DNA of 64,000 bases from JAHKLT01 sp046197865 (lineage in GTDB: Archaea > Methanobacteriota > Methanobacteria > Methanobacteriales > Methanobacteriaceae), in the NCBI RefSeq assembly GCF_046197865.1, contig NZ_CP166990.1, forward strand, positions 1,240,001 to 1,304,000, read 5' to 3'. A program made the position numbers and the translations under genes. This document shows positions 7,621-15,764 of this stretch, piece after piece (the first letter of the stretch is position 1; every line of letters begins with the position of its first letter). The notes below the pieces were generated by a model. That model was not told the origin of the DNA. It did not search any database and was given only the letters and a program-made list of their open reading frames with translations.

Positions 7621-8139
7621 TTATATCACCTTTAATGTTGTAAATATAATTTCAGCAATACTTTCAGGGACAAACCTATTAGTATTGATTAATATATCAT
7701 AAATATCTAGATTGTTAATATTAATATTATGAATATCTAGATATCTTAAAGCTTCACTATCTTCACGTATTTTAATTTCACGTATAGCTACTTCTTCTGA
7801 TTTTGATTCCCTATTACAAATTCTTTTAGCACGAACATCAAATGGTGCAGTTAACCAAATTTTTAAATCTGCATTAACAAAATAAGCAGACAATCTTCCT
7901 TCAATAATAAGGTTTTCAGAATTTTCAGCTAGTTCAGCTTGTTTTTTGTCAATTTCAATATCGATGTCAGTATTATTTTCAGCATATTTACTAAATTCAA
8001 TAACAGACATTCCATTTTCTTTAGCCATTTCTCTGAAAATTGATCCAGTAGAAACATAAGGAATATCAAGTTTTTTAGATAATACTTCAGCTGCAGTAGT
8101 AGTACCACTACCAGCTAAACCACCGATTGTAATAATCAT
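7621..8139 (-). CDS. cmk: Cytidylate kinase (archaeal type)
   Basis: Phosphorylates CMP/dCMP with ATP in pyrimidine salvage. The 172-aa product has a P-loop GGLAGSGTTT at residues 6-15. The lysine of the classical Walker A is a threonine here, as I recall for archaeal Cmk proteins, so this is not a defect. DIPYVSTGSIFREMAKE and the LID region with RICNRESKS follow. Its ATG overlaps the rpl34e stop by one base. Confidence 0.94.
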   Translation of the reverse strand: MIITIGGLAGSGTTTAAEVLSKKLDIPYVSTGSIFREMAKENGMSVIEFSKYAENNTDIDIEIDKKQAELAENSENLIIEGRLSAYFVNADLKIWLTAPFDVRAKRICNRESKSEEVAIREIKIREDSEALRYLDIHNININNLDIYDILINTNRFVPESIAEIIFTTLKVI

Positions 8140-8405
8140 TATTGTCTTGCCTCATTTTTGAAATGCTTACGCATGCAAGCAGAACATAAATATCCACCAT
8201 AAGGCCTACTAGGTCTTTTTTGGGTTTTGGATAATTTATTAATTTCATAAGGACGTCCACGAGGAACACCATTTAAAGTAGCTCCACATTCACCACAAAC
8301 ATGTTTACTTGGTTTTTTCTTTTTATATCTTAAAACGTTTTCTCCACCAGGAGTATTTTTACGCATTCTTTTATATGATCTAGATCTATATCTTAATTCA
8401 GGCAT
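8139..8405 (-). CDS. rpl34e: Large-subunit ribosomal protein eL34
   Basis: Zinc-ribbon 50S protein found in archaea and eukaryotes. The 88-aa product has the basic start PELRYRSRSYKRMRKNTPGG and the zinc pairs CGEC (about residues 38-41) and CSAC (about 75-78). It is linked to cmk by a TAATG overlap and lies 86 bp after the YidC-like gene, with an AT-only palindrome in that gap. Confidence 0.95.
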   Translation of the reverse strand: MPELRYRSRSYKRMRKNTPGGENVLRYKKKKPSKHVCGECGATLNGVPRGRPYEINKLSKTQKRPSRPYGGYLCSACMRKHFKNEARQ

Positions 8406-8452
8406 TTAATCACCTAATTTTATAATTTTTAAATAAATGTATTAATTTGAGA

Positions 8453-8480
8453 TATTAATAATATGTTTTTATTATTAATA
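8453..8480 (-). promoter_or_regulatory. Perfect 11-bp inverted repeat upstream of rpl34e
   Basis: TATTAATAATA (8453-8463) and TATTATTAATA (8470-8480) around loop TGTTTT, in the 86-bp gap between the YidC-like gene and rpl34e. All arm bases are A/T, so chance is not negligible. No T-run follows on the coding strand, arguing against a simple terminator. Confidence 0.35.
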
Positions 8481-8491
8481 AATATAATTTA

Positions 8492-9091
8492 TTAGAATCC
8501 TTGTTTGATTCCTACAAATTTTCTTAAAATTTGACCAATAGCTAATGTACAAATAAAGTACCAAAGAAGCCATCCAATTGCAAATGGTATAGTTGCCTCA
8601 CCGCCATAAATTAATGGTCCAATAGTATGCCAAATTGGAGTTAAAGTTCCATAATAAACAGTAACTGGAAGGTTAACTATTAAATCACTAATGGCTGAAG
8701 ATCTCATCCACCAAAACACAAGTAATATAGGAACCATTGTAACAATAGCAGGTTTAAATGAATTAGTCATCATTTTACTTTGTTTTTCCATGAAATCCAC
8801 TTGTTTAGCCTGTAATTTAGCTATTTTTTTACTATCTCCACTTTTTTGAGCTTCACGAAGCTCATTTTGAAACTCTTTCATTTCTTCCCTAATATCATTC
8901 ATTTCATCGTGATCTACTAATAATTTATTAGCAACTGTAGTAATAATTGAAACAACCAAACTAATAACAAATACTGTTAATATAGGATTAGATGGATTAG
9001 GATCTAATGCAATTAGTGGATTTAAAATGTCATTAATCGCTGCCATTATATAAGCAACAAAACCACCAATTGCAGTGAAAATATCAGCCAT
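8492..9091 (-). CDS. Archaeal YidC/EMC3-like membrane insertase (DUF106)
   Basis: Membrane protein of the Oxa1/YidC/Get1/EMC3 superfamily (DUF106), thought to help insert proteins near the Sec channel. The 199-aa product has an N-terminal helix, a second helix around LTVFVISLVVSIITTVANK, and a charged coiled-coil hairpin at about residues 65-100 (EMKEFQNELREAQKSGDSKK). Two to three helices with a polar WWMRSS segment follow. Its place directly after secY and adkA supports a role in membrane protein biogenesis. Confidence 0.9.
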   Translation of the reverse strand: MADIFTAIGGFVAYIMAAINDILNPLIALDPNPSNPILTVFVISLVVSIITTVANKLLVDHDEMNDIREEMKEFQNELREAQKSGDSKKIAKLQAKQVDFMEKQSKMMTNSFKPAIVTMVPILLVFWWMRSSAISDLIVNLPVTVYYGTLTPIWHTIGPLIYGGEATIPFAIGWLLWYFICTLAIGQILRKFVGIKQGF

Positions 9092-9107
9092 AATAATTCT
9101 CCTTTAA

Positions 9108-9665
9108 CTATTTTAATAATTCGACAATTTTAGAAACTGTAGAATCTAAATGTTTATCATGATTTTCAACAACTTTAACTGTAGCTCCAGTTAAGGTAGC
9201 ATAAGCCATTGAAGCAGCCCTATTCATCTCTTGATGTAATTTAATATTTTTAGCAGATTCCATGTCCCTAACACGAGTAGTGTCAGTTAATCTCCTATAA
9301 ATAATTTCATCAGGATTAGCTTCAATTAATATGAACATATCAGGCAATAATTCTTCTAAAACCCATGCAGGAAGACCTGGTAAAAATCCAGAAGGAGTTG
9401 CTATAGTACAATGAGTATCTACAATAACATTTTCTTTTTCAGATTTTTCCTTAATTCTTCTAGCAGCTTTCTTTTGAATGCCTTTTTGGATATCAGGAGA
9501 TAATTTTCTAAGTTCATCTCTATTATCAACAATTTTATCTTCAATAGCTATTTCAGTCATTATATCTCCATAATTTAAATGAAGATAATCTACTTCTTCA
9601 AGAGTTTTATTAAGAAGAGTAGTACTTCCTGATCCAGGAATTCCTGTTAAAACAATTAATTTCAA
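9108..9665 (-). CDS. adkA: Adenylate kinase, archaeal AdkA type
   Basis: Interconverts AMP + ATP and 2 ADP. The 185-aa product has the archaeal P-loop GIPGSGSTT at residues 8-16 (no Walker lysine, as I recall for AdkA), DTHCTIATPSGFLPGLP and RRLTDTTRVRDMESA. The start codon is TTG at 9665, supported by GAGGTG a few bases upstream and by the conserved MKLIVLTG-type N-terminus. It lies 24 bp after secY, matching the secY-adk linkage of many prokaryotes. Confidence 0.95.
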   Translation of the reverse strand: MKLIVLTGIPGSGSTTLLNKTLEEVDYLHLNYGDIMTEIAIEDKIVDNRDELRKLSPDIQKGIQKKAARRIKEKSEKENVIVDTHCTIATPSGFLPGLPAWVLEELLPDMFILIEANPDEIIYRRLTDTTRVRDMESAKNIKLHQEMNRAASMAYATLTGATVKVVENHDKHLDSTVSKIVELLK

Positions 9666-9689
9666 ACAAACACCTCTAATTTTAAAATT

Positions 9690-11051
9690 TTAATTATCTC
9701 CTAAGAATTTTCTAAGCATCGGATGTGAGTCCATAAGTTGCTCTTCAGCCATTTCTTCATAAAGTTTATAAACAATTCCTACAGTAAGTAAAACTCCTGT
9801 ACCTCCACCTAAAGCAGAAGTAAGATCTGCTCCAAATGCAATAAGTCCTACAAAAGCACCACTTATAATAGTTAATGCAGGAATATACTTTTTAAGAATT
9901 TTATAAAGTTGACGTTTACTACTTCTGAAACCTGGTATTTGAATACCTGAATCATAAAGTTGTTGTGAAACTTTTTTAGCATTTAATCCACTAATTTCAA
10001 CCCAAAGATAAGAGAATACAATACAACATGTAATGAAAAATATTGCATAAATTAAAACTCTAATTGGATCTGTCCAAAGTAATGCTACATTATTTGGAGT
10101 AGATAAATATAAAGCTATTCCACTAACTGCTTTTCCTTGTTCAATTTGTCCGAAAATAGGAAACCCAATTCTTTGGAAAACACTAGCTATTAATGAAACA
10201 TTAACAAGTAATGCACTAGTTAAAATAACAGGCATATTACTAGCATAAATAAATTTCAAAGGATATTTAGCTACAGAACCTCTAACACGACCATGACCTC
10301 TAATTTGCCCTCTAGAAATAGGAATTTCAACTCTAATAGATTCACCATAAACAACAATTAAAAATACAATAATAGTTGCAAATAATGGGAGCAATATTGA
10401 AAGATCAGGAGTGCCATTAGCTATTGATTGGATAAATCCAGCTAAAATACCTGGATATGAACCATCAGCAGCAGGTAAGAAATTAAATACACCTACAATA
10501 ATAGCTTCACAAACACCAGCAGCAATAAACAATCCAATTCCACTACCAAAACCCCATTTTGATACAACTTCATCAAGGTACAATACTAAAATAGCACCAA
10601 TAACAAGTTGAAGGAACAGGATACCAATATATGATTCATCAATTGGAATTAAACTACCAGTTAATACTAAAACACCAGCTTCAAAAATTGTAAAGACAAT
10701 AGCTAAAATTTTTTGAGTACTTTGGAACAATGCTTTATCTTTATGAGAGGATAAATCTAATTTTAATAATTTTGAACCAACTAAAAGTTGTAGTACAATG
10801 GATGAAGTAACAATAGGACCAATACCTAATGTAAGTATTGAACCAAAACTTCCTGCCATAACAGCTCTTAATTGTGCAAATTGATCTACTGCACTAGGAC
10901 TTAAACCAAATAATGGAATTTGGGTTAAAGCAAAGTACAATACTAAAATAATTGCAGTCCATTTTAATTTTTCATTGAAGCCTTCCTTATGAATCGGAGC
11001 TTTAACTTCAGGCAAAAATTTAAATAATGGAGTGAATTTTTCTAAAATCAT
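9690..11051 (-). CDS. secY: Protein translocase subunit SecY
   Basis: Channel-forming subunit of the Sec61/SecYEG translocon, exporting secretory proteins such as the large adhesins later in this window. The 453-aa product has ten hydrophobic segments, the plug region PLFGLSPSAVDQFAQLRAVM, and the cytoplasmic-loop motif IPISRGQIRGHGRVRGS. ATG with GGGGA upstream. It is placed after rpl15, as in nearly all spc operons. Confidence 0.97.
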   Translation of the reverse strand: MILEKFTPLFKFLPEVKAPIHKEGFNEKLKWTAIILVLYFALTQIPLFGLSPSAVDQFAQLRAVMAGSFGSILTLGIGPIVTSSIVLQLLVGSKLLKLDLSSHKDKALFQSTQKILAIVFTIFEAGVLVLTGSLIPIDESYIGILFLQLVIGAILVLYLDEVVSKWGFGSGIGLFIAAGVCEAIIVGVFNFLPAADGSYPGILAGFIQSIANGTPDLSILLPLFATIIVFLIVVYGESIRVEIPISRGQIRGHGRVRGSVAKYPLKFIYASNMPVILTSALLVNVSLIASVFQRIGFPIFGQIEQGKAVSGIALYLSTPNNVALLWTDPIRVLIYAIFFITCCIVFSYLWVEISGLNAKKVSQQLYDSGIQIPGFRSSKRQLYKILKKYIPALTIISGAFVGLIAFGADLTSALGGGTGVLLTVGIVYKLYEEMAEEQLMDSHPMLRKFLGDN

Positions 11052-11076
11052 TATATTCCCCAGTACTAAGAAGAAA

Positions 11077-11514
11077 CTATAATTCTATAGCTTCTCCTCC
11101 ACATTCTTCGATTTTTGACTTAGCAGATTCAGAAAAACTAGGTGATTTAATAGCTAAAGCTTTGGTAATATTACCTTTTGCTAAAACTTTATTAAAACCT
11201 AATTCAGTAACATCAATTGCAATAGTATCTCCTTCTTTAGTAGCAAGACCTTTATCTAAAAGTTCTTCAGCTTTTTCTTCTAAGTAAGATACATTAACTG
11301 TATTGATTTCTTCAATCATTTTTTGAGGTCTTTTAAAACCATGTTTACCATAATGATCAGGGTCATATTTAGCAGTCCAAGTCCAGTGTTGTTTAGAAGC
11401 ACCAGCATTACCTTTTCCACCTTTGTTACCAGCCCCTCTTCTTTTCTTGGAACATCCTCCACCAATGGATCTTGAACCTCTCATTTTATTAATTTTACGT
11501 TTAGTTCTAATCAT
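11077..11514 (-). CDS. rpl15: Large-subunit ribosomal protein uL15
   Basis: Late 50S assembly protein with a glycine-rich RNA-binding N-terminus: KMRGSRSIGGGCSKKRRGAG and then GNKGGKGNAGASKQHWTW. At 145 aa it is standard for archaea; the C-terminal half carries the KVLAKGNITKALAIKSPSFS motif. It starts 9 bp after rpl30 with GGTGAT upstream. Confidence 0.96.
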   Translation of the reverse strand: MIRTKRKINKMRGSRSIGGGCSKKRRGAGNKGGKGNAGASKQHWTWTAKYDPDHYGKHGFKRPQKMIEEINTVNVSYLEEKAEELLDKGLATKEGDTIAIDVTELGFNKVLAKGNITKALAIKSPSFSESAKSKIEECGGEAIEL

Positions 11515-11523
11515 AGTATCACC

Positions 11524-11982
11524 TTAAGCCATTTTTTTAGCAAGCTCTTTAATAGCTTCTCCCCTATAACCTAAAGAACCTCCTTCTTTAAAGGAAACAC
11601 GAATATTTTCATATCCTTTTCTAGGAGGGTGAAGGCGTAAAACAGGCTTAATATTTAAATCAGACAATTTAACTTCACCATTAACTAAAGCTTTAGCTAA
11701 TTCATCAATAGAATCATAATCAGAATTTTCTTTTAAGAATTCATTAGTAAGTTTATCTCCACCAATGATTTCACCACGTTTAGATAAAATTTCAGCTAAA
11801 GTTTCAGCATCAATTTCTCCCCATGTAACATAATCCTTAGATTTTTGAAGCATTCCATTATAACTAGGATTATCTTCAACTAAAACAGCATGGCTAATTC
11901 TATTAAGTCTTAACATTTTTAAAGTTTCTGCAATATTTCTTATGACACCGGTTGTGCCTCTAACTCTAATAACAAAAAACAT
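11524..11982 (-). CDS. rpl30: Large-subunit ribosomal protein uL30
   Basis: Archaeal-length uL30 (152 aa) with the ferredoxin-like core FFVIRVRGTTGVIRNIAETL and HAVLVEDNPSYNGMLQKSKD, then an archaeal/eukaryotic C-terminal extension ending in LHPPRKGYENIRVSFKEGG. The start is ATG 11982 with GGTGA five bases upstream; an adjacent TTG at 11985 would add one residue but fits the site less well. 11 bp after rps5. Confidence 0.95.
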   Translation of the reverse strand: MFFVIRVRGTTGVIRNIAETLKMLRLNRISHAVLVEDNPSYNGMLQKSKDYVTWGEIDAETLAEILSKRGEIIGGDKLTNEFLKENSDYDSIDELAKALVNGEVKLSDLNIKPVLRLHPPRKGYENIRVSFKEGGSLGYRGEAIKELAKKMA

Positions 11983-11993
11983 CAAATCACCAA

Positions 11994-12638
11994 TTATTCA
12001 GAGCTAACTCCCATGCTCTTAAGTTGTTTTTCACTAGCTTTTACTTTACTTAATTCTTTTAATGCGTCAAAGACAGCATTAGCAAAATTAACAGTAGTTT
12101 GGGTTTGACCACTAGAAGTAGACCAAACATCTTGAATACCTGCAAGTTTTAAAATAGTTTTACCTACATCACCAACAACAAGTCCTACACCTGCTGGAGC
12201 TGGTATTAAAGAAACATTTACACTACTAGTTTTACCTTGGACTTTGAAAGGAACTGTGTGTTGTCTGTGACATACACAACCCCAATCTCCACAGCCTCTT
12301 CTAACTTTAATAATATTATATTTAGCATTATCAACAGCTTTTCTAATAGCAGGCCCTACTTCTTTAGCTTTACCTTGGCCTAAACCAACATAACCGTCTT
12401 TGTTACCAACAGCAACAATAACTCTGAAGTTAACTTTTCTACCAGATTTGTGCATTCTTTGTACTAAATTAACATCCATAACTTCTTCTTCTAAATCAGG
12501 GATTAATGCGTCAAGAATTTCTAATTCCATTATTGGAAGACCTTTTTCAAAAATCTCATCAATATCAGTAATAGTACCTTCTTTAACTAAATTCCCTAAC
12601 TTAGTTTTTGGTTCCCATTCTTCCATATTAAAACTCAT
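11994..12638 (-). CDS. rps5: Small-subunit ribosomal protein uS5
   Basis: uS5 lies at the mRNA entry channel and affects decoding fidelity. The 214-aa product has the double-stranded RNA-binding-like domain with RKVNFRVIVAVGNKDGYVGL at about residues 66-85 and then GQGKAKEVGPAIRKAVDNAK. An archaeal C-terminal extension follows. It starts 2 bp after rpl18 ends. Confidence 0.97.
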   Translation of the reverse strand: MSFNMEEWEPKTKLGNLVKEGTITDIDEIFEKGLPIMELEILDALIPDLEEEVMDVNLVQRMHKSGRKVNFRVIVAVGNKDGYVGLGQGKAKEVGPAIRKAVDNAKYNIIKVRRGCGDWGCVCHRQHTVPFKVQGKTSSVNVSLIPAPAGVGLVVGDVGKTILKLAGIQDVWSTSSGQTQTTVNFANAVFDALKELSKVKASEKQLKSMGVSSE

Positions 12639-12640
12639 AT

Positions 12641-13222
12641 TTATACCCCTGTCTCATCAATCTTGTTTTTAGTTTCATCAAAGTTTTTAGGTAAATCCAC
12701 AGGTTGAAGTCCTTTTTCTAAATATTTAGAGAATAATTTTTTGACTTCATCTTCAGATAATGATTCAGCATAATTAGCAATATGTTCACCAGTAATACGA
12801 TCATCACTAGGTAAAACAGATTCACCGTGAGGAATTTCTAATCCTGCATCAATAGCTCCTTTTAAAGCTGCAAAGATTTTAGAACCTTTAATTGGAGATT
12901 TTAATCCAACATCTAAAATTGCATTATCAATATCATTAGCTATTGCTTTTTTACCGCAAAGGTAAGCAGTTAAATAAGCTGCACTGGTGTTTTTCAAACC
13001 ACCTAACCATCCTAAATCAATTAATTCTTTACTATTTGCAGAAACAATGGTTTCATCACCATCTTTCTTATACATAATTATTTGAACATTAACGTAAGAA
13101 TTGGATAATCTAACAACTAAACGAGGTTTGTCATGATCGACTAATTTAATTCTCGCAGCATAATTAGTTTTACCCTCTCTTCTTCTTCTAAATGCTACTT
13201 TATATTTTGTTCCTTGTGCCAA
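12641..13222 (-). CDS. rpl18: Large-subunit ribosomal protein uL18
   Basis: 5S rRNA-binding protein, part of the 5S RNP with uL5. The 193-aa product shows the archaeal/eukaryotic (L5e-like) features: YKVAFRRRREGKTNYAARIK at the N-terminus, KPRLVVRLSNSYVNVQII, and a C-terminal domain with HGESVLPSDDRITGEHIANY. 11 bp after rpl19e. Confidence 0.96.
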   Translation of the reverse strand: MAQGTKYKVAFRRRREGKTNYAARIKLVDHDKPRLVVRLSNSYVNVQIIMYKKDGDETIVSANSKELIDLGWLGGLKNTSAAYLTAYLCGKKAIANDIDNAILDVGLKSPIKGSKIFAALKGAIDAGLEIPHGESVLPSDDRITGEHIANYAESLSEDEVKKLFSKYLEKGLQPVDLPKNFDETKNKIDETGV

Positions 13223-13233
13223 TTTAATTCCTC

Positions 13234-13680
13234 CTATTTAATCAAATCATGATCGCGAGCATAGGTCTTCATGTAAGATTTACTTTTGAAGGCACCACCC
13301 TTAGCCATTTTATATAATTTACGATAAGTAGTAGCATTAATTTCTTCATCTTCACGCATTTGTTTAAGATCTTTTCTTAAAGCCCTGATAGTAGTCATCC
13401 AAACTTGTTTTTTAGGTGACCGAGCATTTTTTGCTCCTTTTATACTACCCCTACCTTTTCTTTTACCTTTTTTCTTTTGTTCCGCTATTTTTTTAGACCT
13501 GAAGCTACTAATACCTTTTTTAGGTTTAGCTTTAATAACTCCGTCATTTATTAGCTGGTTTACATTTTCCCTAGTAATAGCTCTTGAAACCTCATCAATT
13601 TGTTCTGGATCGATCCAAACACGGTTCAAGCCTACTTTAAGTATACTCGCAGCTAATCTTTTTTGTGTAGTAAGATTCAT
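13234..13680 (-). CDS. rpl19e: Large-subunit ribosomal protein eL19
   Basis: Archaeal/eukaryotic 50S protein that bridges to the small subunit. The 148-aa product begins NLTTQKRLAASILKVGLNRV and has the very basic middle KKGKRKGRGSIKGAKNARSP and the helix YRKLYKMAKGGAFKSKSY. GGAGG precedes the ATG. It is separated from rpl32e by an unusual 121-bp gap with two stem-loops. Confidence 0.96.
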   Translation of the reverse strand: MNLTTQKRLAASILKVGLNRVWIDPEQIDEVSRAITRENVNQLINDGVIKAKPKKGISSFRSKKIAEQKKKGKRKGRGSIKGAKNARSPKKQVWMTTIRALRKDLKQMREDEEINATTYRKLYKMAKGGAFKSKSYMKTYARDHDLIK

Positions 13681-13710
13681 TTATAATCCTCCGTATTCAG
13701 CAAAGCTGAT

Positions 13711-13779
13711 AAACTTAGATAATACTAAGTTTCCCTTAAATAACAAATAATAATTAAACTCAAAAATTCCCGAGAGTTT
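13711..13779 (-). promoter_or_regulatory. Two stem-loops in the rpl32e-rpl19e gap
   Basis: Stem 1: AAACTTAG (13711-13718) with CTAAGTTT (13725-13732), a perfect 8 bp and 6-nt loop. Stem 2: AAACTC (13756-13761) with GAGTTT (13774-13779), 6 bp with a 12-nt loop. They lie 31-99 nt upstream of the rpl19e start in the mRNA, where neighbouring gaps are mostly under 30 bp. Candidates: autoregulatory leader, internal promoter region or RNase site. Confidence 0.45.
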
Positions 13780-13801
13780 AAAATATTAATATGATTATTA
13801 A

Positions 13802-14128
13802 TTATTTATTTAAAATTTTAATACCTAATTCTAATGCTTTACTAAGCATTACTTCTTTTTTCTTTTGACCAATAGTTGCACTTATTCTTCCTGCTTCAGT
13901 AGCTGGATCTAATTTTTCTAAATCATCCATATTACGAATAAGAACATCTTTATATCCAGATGGATGTAATCCTCTGGTTTCCTTAGGAGTCCTATAACCA
14001 ATAGCAGGCATTGCTGGTTTTCCTGCCTCATACCTTCTCATTTTACTGGTTTTTCCTCTAGGACGTCTCCATTTTATTCCAAGTTTTTTATAACGTGAAT
14101 ATTCTTGTCTTTTAAATCTTTTATTCAT
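13802..14128 (-). CDS. rpl32e: Large-subunit ribosomal protein eL32
   Basis: Archaeal/eukaryotic 50S protein. The 108-aa product contains FKRQEYSRYKKLGIKWRRPR, KMRRYEAGKPAMPAIGYRTP and TRGLHPSGYKDVLIRNMDDL, which are diagnostic. It is shorter than eukaryotic forms but typical of methanogens. ATG with GGTGAT. 28 bp after rpl6. Confidence 0.95.
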   Translation of the reverse strand: MNKRFKRQEYSRYKKLGIKWRRPRGKTSKMRRYEAGKPAMPAIGYRTPKETRGLHPSGYKDVLIRNMDDLEKLDPATEAGRISATIGQKKKEVMLSKALELGIKILNK

Positions 14129-14156
14129 TTAATCACCTAAATGTAAAAAAAATCCC

Positions 14157-14690
14157 TTATTCCTTACTAACTAAATATATTCCATCTTGGAATACTCTAG
14201 GATCTCGTCCTTTAATTTTAGTAGCTTGTTCAAGATTAGCCATAGTTTGACCAACATCTTCTTTATTAACACCAGTAATAGTGACTTCATCTCCCTTAAC
14301 AGAAACTTTTGCACCACCGACTACATTAGCCATTCTAGGATGTCTTTCTCCAAGGAAATTATCAATATTTATTTTATCTTTATTCACTTTAACAGTCATT
14401 GGAAAGTGAGCAAATACAATTTTCATATGATATGTAAAACCATCAGTAACTCCTTTAATCATATTATTTAAATGAGCTTTTGTAGTTCCAATCATTGATT
14501 TATCTTTCTTTTTTGGGAAAGAAGTTACAAGAACAATACTATTATCATCTTTACTAATTTTTACATTAGGATATGAGAAATTTCTAGAAATTTGACCATT
14601 TGGACCTTTAATAGAAATATCCTTATCAATTATAACTTCAACGCCTTCAGGAATTTCAATAACTTCCTTTATAGCTGCAGCTACTACCAT
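14157..14690 (-). CDS. rpl6: Large-subunit ribosomal protein uL6
   Basis: uL6 is near the GTPase-associated centre and sarcin-ricin loop. The 177-aa product has the duplicated uL6 fold: IEIPEGVEVIIDKDISIKGP in the first half and VSVKGDEVTITGVNKEDVGQ in the second, ending with RDPRVFQDGIYLVSKE. Starts 8 bp after rps8 with GGTGATAAA before the ATG. Confidence 0.96.
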   Translation of the reverse strand: MVVAAAIKEVIEIPEGVEVIIDKDISIKGPNGQISRNFSYPNVKISKDDNSIVLVTSFPKKKDKSMIGTTKAHLNNMIKGVTDGFTYHMKIVFAHFPMTVKVNKDKINIDNFLGERHPRMANVVGGAKVSVKGDEVTITGVNKEDVGQTMANLEQATKIKGRDPRVFQDGIYLVSKE

Positions 14691-14698
14691 TTTATCAC

Positions 14699-15091
14699 CT
14701 AATACATGTAAGCCAACAAACGACCGCCAATTCCTTTATCTTTAGCCTCTTTGTGAGTCATAATTCCTTCAGGAGTTGTAACGATCAAAATTCCGAAATT
14801 TTTTGCTGGTAAATATCTTTTTTCGAATTTTTCGAATTCATCTTTCTTAACAGCATGGCGAGGTTTAATAACACCACATTTATTAATGTTACCATCAAGT
14901 TCCACAATAAATTTACCTGCCTTGTTGTCATCTACATATTCAAAATTACCTATATAATTCTCTTTTTGCATAGTGCTTAAAACATGCCCTATTAATTTAG
15001 AAGCTGGAGAAATACAACATGAATCATTCACTTGTAATTCATTATTCCTTATATTTGTTAAAGCATCTGCAAGAGGATCCATAAGACTCAT
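14699..15091 (-). CDS. rps8: Small-subunit ribosomal protein uS8
   Basis: Primary binder of 16S rRNA helix 21. The 130-aa product begins MSLMDPLADALTNIRNNE and ends with TPEGIMTHKEAKDKGIGG followed by RLLAYMY, both standard. The start is ATG 15091; an in-frame GTG at 15100 is the end of the GAGGTG ribosome-binding site rather than a start. 11 bp after rps14. Confidence 0.96.
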   Translation of the reverse strand: MSLMDPLADALTNIRNNELQVNDSCCISPASKLIGHVLSTMQKENYIGNFEYVDDNKAGKFIVELDGNINKCGVIKPRHAVKKDEFEKFEKRYLPAKNFGILIVTTPEGIMTHKEAKDKGIGGRLLAYMY

Positions 15092-15102
15092 ATAAAACAC
15101 CT

Positions 15103-15246
15103 CTAATTATATTTTTTAAAACCCATTTTAGGAGCAAGTTCTCTAAAACACTGTCTACATAAACTTAGGTTATATCTACTGACCATTGCTGAATGATCAC
15201 CACAGCGTGTACATTTTTTTGCTGCTTTTCCGTATTTTCTTGGCAA
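15103..15246 (-). CDS. rps14: Small-subunit ribosomal protein uS14 (zinc type)
   Basis: A 47-aa protein read by hand, too short for a routine length cut-off. It begins PRKYGKAAKKCTRCGDHSAM and ends CRQCFRELAPKMGFKKYN. The pairs CTRC (residues 12-15) and CRQC (30-33) make the zinc site of type-Z uS14 in the 30S head. The start codon is TTG (15246-15244) with GGTGATA just upstream. It fills the gap between rpl5 and rps8, exactly where the archaeal spc operon carries it. Confidence 0.96.
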   Translation of the reverse strand: MPRKYGKAAKKCTRCGDHSAMVSRYNLSLCRQCFRELAPKMGFKKYN

Positions 15247-15254
15247 AATATCAC

Positions 15255-15764
15255 CTATGAATTTAAATTAATTTGGAAATTATCTTCCATAAACTTTAAA
15301 GTTTCTTCTTTTGTAATCCTATGCTTTTGAGGAATGTTTTTCTTTTGAATTTTTCTTTTATTAACCCTATAACCCGGTTTTTCAAAAGTAATAGAAACAT
15401 TCATACCAAAAATTCCAATATCTGGACTATACTTCATAGTTGGAATATCAATGTGCTCAGTAATACCAAAAGATAAGTTTCCATTAGTATCAAATTGTTT
15501 GCTTTTGATATTTCTACCAATTCCTTCTAAAACCATATCAATAGCTTTATTAGCTTTTTCCCCTCTTAAGGTTACTTTACATGCAATTGGTTGATTTTTT
15601 CTAATACCAAATTCAGGATTTGTAACTTTGGAAAAAGTCTTAACAGGAGTTTGACCAAACATACTCTCTAATAATGAAATAGCACGAGATAATCTTTCAC
15701 CAGATTCTCCAACACCAATACTAATAGTAGCTTTAGAAATTAAAATTTCATTCATTGGGTTCAT
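15255..15764 (-). CDS. rpl5: Large-subunit ribosomal protein uL5
   Basis: 5S RNP protein forming the central-protuberance bridge to uS13. The 169-aa product has ISKATISIGVGESGERLSRA, GQTPVKTFSKVTNPEFGIRK and FGITEHIDIPTMKYSPDIGI. The ATG at 15764 is favoured over 15755 because GGAGG sits 7 nt upstream. It overlaps the rps4e stop by four bases (ATGA). Confidence 0.96.
   Translation of the reverse strand: MNPMNEILISKATISIGVGESGERLSRAISLLESMFGQTPVKTFSKVTNPEFGIRKNQPIACKVTLRGEKANKAIDMVLEGIGRNIKSKQFDTNGNLSFGITEHIDIPTMKYSPDIGIFGMNVSITFEKPGYRVNKRKIQKKNIPQKHRITKEETLKFMEDNFQINLNS

Noticed and set aside
9618..9644. Adenylate kinase P-loop without the Walker lysine, possibly a broken gene
   Set aside because: The archaeal AdkA family normally has Gly/Ser at that place, and the rest of the protein is intact. 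The same reasoning applies to the Thr in the cytidylate kinase P-loop.
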